Positions 58,148 to 64,000 of a DNA stretch of 64,000 nucleotides are shown in pieces. Positions within the stretch are counted from its first letter, which is position 1; each line of letters starts with the position of its first letter. Origin of the DNA: Phragmites australis (taxonomy: Eukaryota > Streptophyta > Magnoliopsida > Poales > Poaceae). The stretch spans positions 29,796,001 to 29,860,000 of the forward strand of contig NC_084930.1 in NCBI RefSeq assembly GCF_958298935.1. Direction: 5' to 3'. A model generated the notes under the pieces. The model saw nothing but the letters and a program-made list of their open reading frames with translations. It was not told the origin of the DNA and did no database searches. The translations under genes and the position numbers were made by a program.

Positions 58148-61100
58148 CACTTGCACACGTGATCTCCACCACCATTTTTCGTAAGCGTGCTAATCCTCTT
58201 CGTTCTGAGAAACAGTTGCACGCCTCTCTTCAAGCTGAGTCTTCATCCTGACGCACCACCGCCGCCAGCTCGTCTTCATCCGTCGTTGGCCGTCAGTTCG
58301 TCCTCAGATCGCTGTCCTCGCCATGATTTCACCGTCACCGCCCGCCTGTGACACGTCTACACGTGTTGTTCGCTGGTGGAGGATTCCTCTTATGTGCCAT
58401 CTTCTCCTAATGAGCCATCTTCTTCTAAGGAGTCTACTCTTGAGCCTCCTCCTCAATATGCCTTTCGCGATCATCGGTCAATTCAGCTTCCTGAGCGCTT
58501 TGGCTTTGCTAGTGTTGTTCTTGCTGAGCCGACTTCTTACCATGATGATGTTGTTCATCAGGAATTGCAGTATGCAATGGCGGAGGAGCTTGCTGCCCTT
58601 GAGCGCACTGGCACGTAGGATTTAGTTCCCCTTCCTCCACATGTTCGCCCTATCACCAACAAGCGGGTCTATAAGGTTGAAACCTGCTCAGATGGCTCTC
58701 GTGAGCACTACAAGGCTCATCTTGTGGCACGTAGCTTTCAACAGGAGCATGGTCGTGACTATGATAAGTCATTTGCTCGTGTGGCTTATATGACCACTGT
58801 TCACACTCTTGTTGTGGCCTCTATTTGTGAGTGGTCCATCTCTCAAGTTGATGTGAAGAATGTCTTAATGGTGAGTTGCATAGAGGTGTATATGCAGCCA
58901 CCACATGAGTATTATGTTCTTAAGGGTATGGTTTGTGATTCGTGTCGCTCTCTGTATGGGCTCAAGCAAGCTCCGCGTGATTGGTTTCAGCGTTTTGCCT
59001 ATATGGTCATTGTTGTTGGTTTTTCTGCCAATACACGTGTTGGGGAATGGTCTCACGCACCCCTTCGAATGGTGAGTCGAAGTCCACTGGTGACTGTGCA
59101 CTGACGAATAATGCAATTGTGTTTCAGGAAGCGCAGGCAAAGCCTTTGGCAAGCCTTCTAACAGAGACCGAAGGTCGATTTGTGGCGCTAAGTATCAGCG
59201 CAGGCGAAGTCTCTGGTGGGCCTTCGGACGAAAACCGAAGGTCAACCCACGACGCCGAGTAACAGCGCAGGCGAAGTCTCTGGCAGGCCTTCGGACGGAG
59301 ACCGAAGGGTGACTCGGGACGCAGCGCCAAGGCTGATTGAAGGTGCCCTAAAGGCCCGTTTGCGACTGGCCTTATGGAGGCTCGGGCGAAGGCACGGCGT
59401 CCATCGAAGCACAAGTAGCGGTCTGGGGTATAATTGTAAATGTGCTAATGTACTTAATGGTACCAAAATACCCCCCAAATATGCCGGGAATGTGGCAGTT
59501 AGGGGGGTAATGCTGTAAATTATGGCGTGGAGTGGTTGAGTACGGGCTATAAATAGGCCGACACTGTAACTGATGCGACACATTAATGAGACTACACATC
59601 TCCCCATAAACACGTGTCGCATCTCGCCGCCTTCAGCTCTCTCTCTCTTGGCTGAAGACTTCCCCTGTTTTGGTGACTTAGCGACCAACAACATGATCTA
59701 GTGCTCTTTGTCCATACTTCATCTCGTGGTCGGACACTTCTTTATGTTGATGACATGATCATCACTGGACTATCTCTCACCGTCTTTTGTTTTCACACTC
59801 CAGCTCTTTACAACTCCAGGCGTATTCCGATGCTACCTGGGCTAGTGATACTTCCGATCGTCGGTCTATTTCTACCTACTATATTTTTCTCGGTGGTTCT
59901 CTTATTGCTTGGAAGACTAAGAAGCAAACAATAGTTTCTCGTTCGAGTGCAGAGATTCAGTTGCGAGCTATGGCACTTTTGACAGTAGAGGTTACCTGGC
60001 TATGGTGGTTGCTTGAGGATTTTGGTGTTTCAGTTTCTATGCCGACTCCTCTTTTGTTGGAGAGTACAAGAGCTACTAGCATTGCACAAGATCTGGTGAA
60101 GCATGAGCTTACCAAACATATTGAGTTGATGCTTCTTACATACGGGCACAGGTACAGGATCACGTTATTGCCTCTTCAGTGTGTGCCTTCAGAGGTTCAG
60201 TTGACAGATTTCTTCACAAAGGCACAGACTAGAGCTCAGAACAGGTTTATCTCTCCAAACTCAGTGTTGTTGATCCACCTTGAGTTTGAGAGGGTGTTAG
60301 ATGTATATGTAGCTTCATGTATTTCCCCAATTGTAGGCGGTTTGTGCATTTATCCCACATATGCAACGTGTATATATATGGACCTAGAGCCCTCAGATGA
60401 ATATAAGTGCTATTCATAACACCATGTATGTGTCCGTGTAACACTACTCTTTATGCGCCTTTGTATGGGACCTCTATTCTACTTCTCTTCTTTAATGCCT
60501 TAGGCACAACTCCTGACCTTTTCGCTCAAAAAAAGTTCACCTTTGCAGAATCCCATGGTGAAATTGCTACTTGTCTACACATGTTGTGAATATAGTACCT
60601 GGATCACCAACAAGAAGCATATGTGGTTCTCCGCGAACCTTTGTTCCAGAAGCATCAACATGCTGCACTCCACCAATTAATGTAAGAGCAACTGAAATAT
60701 AAAAGGATGATGAACCATTGCAGTGTTACAACTTTTCATTATCATACGGTATTAAACATTTGATATGACCTGGCACTTCTTATTTTTCCTTTGGACTCAA
60801 CTTTAATATAGATTACAATGCAGCTATACACTACAAGTTTTTTGGGTTCGCAGCCGTTTGATATAAATTCAACTAGGTAATTAAAGATATTGAAAATCGA
60901 GCAACATCTTGCAATCATTGTGATCTTTAAGCCTTGGCAATCACATGGGGGTGGAAGCATGGCACACATAAAGCGTGCAGACAGGATAAAGAACTGTAAA
61001 AATGAATTATGACAGGTTTTAGGTGCATGTTTTTCAGTATTCTATTGGATTAAAATTGTGTAATGGAACTGTTTTCGTCTAATTATAGTTTGACATGCTC

Positions 61101-64000
61101 AGCTTGCTGCTAAATAACTTTATTAGGTCAAATAGAACTACTCCCTCCGATTGCAAGTGTAAGTCATTTTAGCCTTCTCAACTCTTCTCTAAATGTAAGC
61201 CGTCCTAGAACTTCTTGGCACTTTTTTCTCTTTTCTTCCTTCCTTGCCCTTGCTAAATAAGTGCTATCACCCTCTTGAATAAATGAGGCATCTTTCCCAA
61301 TGTAGTAAAAATGAAGGGCAAAAAAAAGTCATTTGATCTACTTTCTTAATCCTTGTGTACAAGTCTAAAACTAGTAATATTTGCAATCGGAGGGAGTACA
61401 TATAAGTGAAATAAGTAAAGGAAGTATTTCAGTGCTCCTATAGGAAGTGAAAAAAGAGGTTGGTAGAAAGATTGATTTATACTACTCATTACAGCACTAC
61501 TAATTCACATTGCTTTAAATTCTGTGCAATTTAATTCCTGAGAGCATACGTCAAGATTATACGGCTACTTTAACTAGTTAGTACAACAATACAGCTTAGA
61601 GTTGCATACCTGCAAGCTTCACCGTGAATAGCCCAAAAATTTGAGGACATATGCCTTTCAAGATTAAATTTCTTCCTGGCAAAACAGACAGAATACGCAA
61701 TTTATACTAGTGCAATATTGGCAACAAACAGCCTGGAAGGCTTCTGTTATCTGTAGAGGTAGTGTGAAAATACTGCAGTAGCAGCCAAGTTGGCCCTTTA
61801 ATTTAGTTAGGAGATAAGCTATTAGAGAACAAAAGTTTGATTGGAGATAAGAGTTCAAGATGTTCCTGCAGTGCCCCCTGTGATACTGTTCCAGCAGCCA
61901 AGTTAATTGATTTTTAATTTAGTTGGTAGACAAGTTGCTAGGGATATGAGTTTGAGATGTAAGTTAGGTTATGAAAATAGGCATATTGGTTTAGCAATAT
62001 TTTGTTAGGAGGCAAAGCCATCTATAAAATGAGGGTGCCCGGCTGTTATCATTAAGCAAAGAATGACTCAGCCTTTTCACAAGCAAAGCTTCTAACTGCC
62101 CCAGTCTACAGTCCATCTCTCTCCTAAAGCGGTAAAGCCCCTTCCCCTTCAGCCGTCATCATCCCACCCTTCTAAGCATGATATTGATACCCTGATAAGG
62201 ATCATAACAGCTTCACAATTGAATACAGAAACAAGATCAGGGTTTACAGCTGACATGGATAGGAGTGAGCTTTCCACTAGAAAGTTCCCAATTCACAAAT
62301 TAAACCAATTGGAAAATGCAATGCATTGTATATGTTTCAATGATAGCACCTTGGATTTGGGGCTGTCTAGAAAACACCACCGTAAACAGGTTAAGCACAA
62401 GAAGATAAGCACCTTTTAGGGGAGTATCTTTGTGCTCTTCCCAGAAATGCTCAAACTCCTTGATAGTTTCATCAGGGATTTCTATATCAGACTTCAGCTC
62501 ATTTGTTCCCCTGTAGAGTGCAGCACACAGTCATTCATAAACACAAGCATGATGGACAAGAGTAACTGACATTGTTCAAACTTGGGAAATCCAGAAACCA
62601 GAAAGCACTGAGCAAATAAAGATAGTTGCAAACTTCTATGCATATGACTGTCTATTGTCACATTCAACTACCTTGGTAGATGATAAAAGGCAATGCAATG
62701 AACGGAAGTGAAATTAGTTACTGAGTCAGATTACAGACTGTAGGTGAAGGTTTTCCTTTATATGAGTCTGCATACTTCTGTAGATATCGACATATCTATT
62801 ATATTGAAAAAAAATTATGATATAGAGCCGATATACCGCTGGTGCAAGAAAACATGGACTATTTCTTGACTAGTAATAACATGATAAAGCTTCTTGCTAT
62901 TATTACTGGGATTGATCTGGAAGAGCATGAACAGCCATAATAATGAAAAATGCTCCAACGACTTTGTTAAGCACATTTTCACCCAGGTTCTTAATAAGCA
63001 CACAATGCGATGAAAAATGCTTCAAAGAACGAGCAATAGTAATTGGCTAATCACATGGTTGAAAAGATGCAAAAGCCCTAATGATAATTGTGCAGAGAGC
63101 AAGTGGTCACAAACTGGCAGAAATTCAAAATTAGTAGAACTGAATTTTGCTGACAACCAAATTATAATTCATCAAATTACCTCACATAATTAGCAACCAA
63201 CATAGGATCAAGGTTGGAACGCACATCCTTAATATCAGGAGACCACTTGGCAGATAATATACCCGTAACAATGACATCATCTGAAGAAAGAACGAACATG
63301 GCTAAATATAATAGAACAGCAAGCTAAACCAACAATGGATGACAATGGGAACTCATGCATAAGAGAGCAATATTCCACTTCTCAGCCTGAGAACAACGAG
63401 AAATCAACATCAAATTATTACCCAAGTTATCTGGAAATCTTGTGCTCCCAGAAAGATCAAGGTTTTTTAATTTTTCAAGTTCTGAACACTACTGGAAAAT
63501 CCAGGATGGTGACTGAAGACGTGAAGGACCAAAATGGACCATCAGCAGTTCCACATAACCCTATGGATGAGCACAAAGAGACTGCTTACCTCCAGCTTTA
63601 ACGATATCTACAAGGTCATCCATCAAGATTACAGGCATTGAACGGGGTATAGACCCAACACCCAGAAGTTGTACATTTTCTTGGATCTTTATTTCTTGAT
63701 AATCATGGCAGATTATGCTATCTTCTATAAACTGGAAAGAAGCACTTGCACAACCTCTTGAACTCTGGATGGACAGCAAAATTATCAGTAGCGACTTCTA
63801 CAGCAGTTCAAGCAAAAGTTCAAACAATTACAAAACGTAATATGCAAGAGAAATAGTACCTCGATCACGGAAAACAATACAAGTGTTCACCACATGTGAA
63901 CAAACATAGGTAGAACCAGAAAAAAAAACAATGCTAATAGCAACAACTAAGTGATATACCTTGGATGGGCAAGATGCAGGAAGGTTTATACGATTCCCAG
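52347..64000 (-). CDS. MCM9: DNA helicase MCM9, C-terminal ~497 aa (runs off the right edge)
   Basis: MCM-family AAA+ ATPase acting with MCM8 in homologous recombination and replication-linked repair in the nucleus. Exons, all in frame: 63960-64000 (partial), 63590-63764, 63181-63280, 62413-62510, 61610-61675, 60599-60691, 57348-57464, 57116-57188, 54459-54525, 54285-54366, 53377-53498, 53166-53233, 52795-52904, 52683-52730, 52347-52582. The N-terminal OB part has [19 protein letters not shown] and [10 protein letters not shown]. ATPase motifs: Walker A GDPGTGKS (split between exons at 60599 and 57464), Walker [11 protein letters not shown], sensor ATNPKGQYD, arginine finger LLSRFD. The C-terminal helical part has [18 protein letters not shown] and ends in [14 protein letters not shown]. 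All introns are GT-AG except 52583-52682, which is GC-AG. Introns are swollen by TEs and by a recent duplication (53584-54311). The final residues after NPDEE may be intron read-through, since GTATCC there is a possible donor. Confidence 0.93.
53584..53858. repeat. 275-bp direct repeat, copy 1 (downstream duplicate in MCM9)
   Basis: Identical over its full length to 54037-54311 by eye. It carries a duplicate of the last 27 bp of the exon 54285-54366 and its donor site (duplicate donor at 53831). Confidence 0.95.
53859..54034 (-). repeat. 176-bp templated filler copied from the MCM9 Walker-A exon
   Basis: Perfect match to 57369-57544 in the same orientation. It contains 80 bp of upstream intron with the acceptor plus the first 96 bp of the exon 57348-57464. 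Two untemplated bases (TT, 54035-54036) join it to the second 275-bp repeat. Confidence 0.95.
54037..54311. repeat. 275-bp direct repeat, copy 2 (original site in MCM9)
   Basis: Contains the authentic end of exon 54285-54366, whose upstream part continues to 54366, so this copy is the ancestral one. Confidence 0.9.
54760..55248. other. Intronic TE-derived sequence, unassigned
   Basis: Within a 2.6-kb MCM9 intron. The stretch around 54940-55060 (CATATCTCATCCGTTTTAGC...) resembles the interior of Tekay-type LTRs. 55140-55245 (AACCGCCGG, TGGTTCAATGAA) resembles a hAT-type MITE end. No complete boundaries. Confidence 0.3.
55249..55470. repeat. Compound TA/TG/CA microsatellite
   Basis: (TA)n runs interrupted by TGTATG, then ACATACA-rich text. 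All tyrosine/isoleucine-rich frames here are artefacts. It abuts the element at 55471. Confidence 0.9.
55471..56379. mobile_element. Microsatellite-bounded non-autonomous element (Micron-like), ~909 bp
   Basis: Inverted ends share GCCTATGCGCA: left CTACGCCTATGCGCAAC, right (reverse complement) TGTGCCTATGCGCAGCG. Both sides are (TA)n microsatellites (55249-55470 and 56379-56411), as described for rice Micron elements that sit in TA repeats. The interior has about eight spaced copies of AGTTACAACATGGTGAAC or close variants (55860-56120). No coding capacity. The assignment to Micron is by architecture only. Confidence 0.5.
58083..58150. repeat. (CT)n and (CG)n microsatellite
   Basis: A CT run broken once by CCC, followed by CGCGCGCGCG, located just inside the left copia LTR. 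Confidence 0.9.
58323..60280 (+). pseudogene. Copia polyprotein remnant (RT and RNase H)
   Basis: Reverse transcriptase pieces include [30 protein letters not shown] and [12 protein letters not shown]. After the nested LTR come [11 protein letters not shown] and an RNase H part with [33 protein letters not shown] and ELTKHIELM. Stops and a deletion between RT and RNase H inactivate it. Gag, protease and integrase are absent. Confidence 0.85.
59038..59690 (+). mobile_element. Nested solo LTR, 653 bp, inside the copia RT
   Basis: Ends TGTTGGGGAATGG...GCGACCAACA. Flanks ACACG (59033-59037) and ACATG (59691-59695) are a 5-bp duplication with one mutation. Removing it restores the copia frame SANTR-DLVLFVH. 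It holds a TATA box CTATAAATAGG at about 59548 and three ~70-bp tandem units with CTTCGGACG...CCGAAGG inverted motifs (59128-59335). Confidence 0.82.
60692..61140. other. MCM9 intron sequence, no feature
   Basis: Ordinary AT-rich intron text upstream of a MITE. Confidence 0.5.
61141..61396 (+). mobile_element. Stowaway-like MITE, 256 bp
   Basis: Starts CTCCCTCCGATTGCAAGTGT, ends TTGCAATCGGAGGGAG, with TA on both sides (61139-61140, 61397-61398). Same family as 33087-33340, opposite orientation. Lies in an MCM9 intron. Confidence 0.85.
61676..62412. other. MCM9 intron sequence
   Basis: A 737-bp intron between exons 62413-62510 and 61610-61675. It has a GC-richer, CT-rich patch near 62080-62180 but no boundary of a TE and no gene of its own. 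Confidence 0.45.

Larger units (their letters stand above)
57956..60421 (+). mobile_element. Decayed Ty1-copia element with 127-bp LTRs in an MCM9 intron
   Basis: The flanks carry the 5-bp duplication CCATG (57951-57955 and 60422-60426). The left LTR starts TGTTAGATAT at 57956; the right LTR is 60295-60421 and is preceded by a purine run GAGAGGG. The LTRs share TATGTAGCTTCATGTATTTC and GACCTAGAG and are clearly diverged. The 3' part of the left LTR has been replaced by a CT/CG microsatellite. The interior holds reverse transcriptase and RNase H remains only, split by a nested solo LTR (59038-59690). It lies antisense to MCM9. Confidence 0.85.

Overview
The window is nuclear DNA of a grass (Poaceae). 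The evidence is GT-AG introns (plus one GC-AG), proteins of rice/Panicoid type, and a background of CACTA, Ty1-copia, Ty3-gypsy, hAT, PIF/Harbinger, Stowaway-like and LINE sequence. A Panicoid grass fits best because of GC-rich gypsy LTRs full of CTCGGGG...CCCCGAG units, but this is inference and no species is claimed. I see no tRNA, rRNA, CRISPR or organelle-derived block.

Four host genes can be modelled exon by exon. (1) A GH5 glucan-hydrolase gene with a fascin-like domain lies on the minus strand (11534-15480, 9 coding exons, 520 aa). (2) Cyclin-T, the CDKC/P-TEFb partner, lies divergently on the plus strand (CDS 18324-23009, 6 coding exons plus a 5'UTR exon, 492 aa). (3) A subgroup Ia bHLH transcription factor of the FAMA/bHLH94-96 type is on the plus strand (27410-28702, 3 exons, 315 aa). 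(4) The C-terminal ~500 aa of the DNA helicase MCM9 is on the minus strand (52347 to the right edge, 15 exons in view). A phytocyanin gene at 32583 keeps its TATA box and signal peptide but stops after 57 codons.

The rest is layered mobile DNA. 1-3373 is one end of a degenerate CACTA element with TNP2 remains. 3477-8395 is a complete, very young copia element: two 254-bp LTRs differing at one site, TSD CTTGT, and an unbroken 1443-aa polyprotein. 30809-31505 and 43519-44696 are non-autonomous hAT elements with 8-bp TSDs. 34870-42319 is a decayed gypsy element (5' LTR 41452-42319) carrying a nested 1460-bp solo LTR (39926-41385, TSD CTAGG) just upstream of its gag start. 45860-49813 is a 3954-bp solo LTR (TSD CCTAT) that splits a coding-like fragment. 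Introns of MCM9 hold a microsatellite-bounded element (55471-56379), a decayed copia (57956-60421, TSD CCATG) that itself contains a 653-bp solo LTR, and a Stowaway-like MITE.

The most interesting structure is inside MCM9. A 275-bp block covering the end of one exon and its donor site is perfectly duplicated in tandem (53584-53858 and 54037-54311). Between the copies sits a perfect 176-bp copy of DNA from 3.5 kb away, carrying the acceptor and most of the Walker-A exon. This looks like patch-mediated double-strand-break repair. It assembles a new 123-bp, phase-preserving, stop-free candidate exon with both splice signals.
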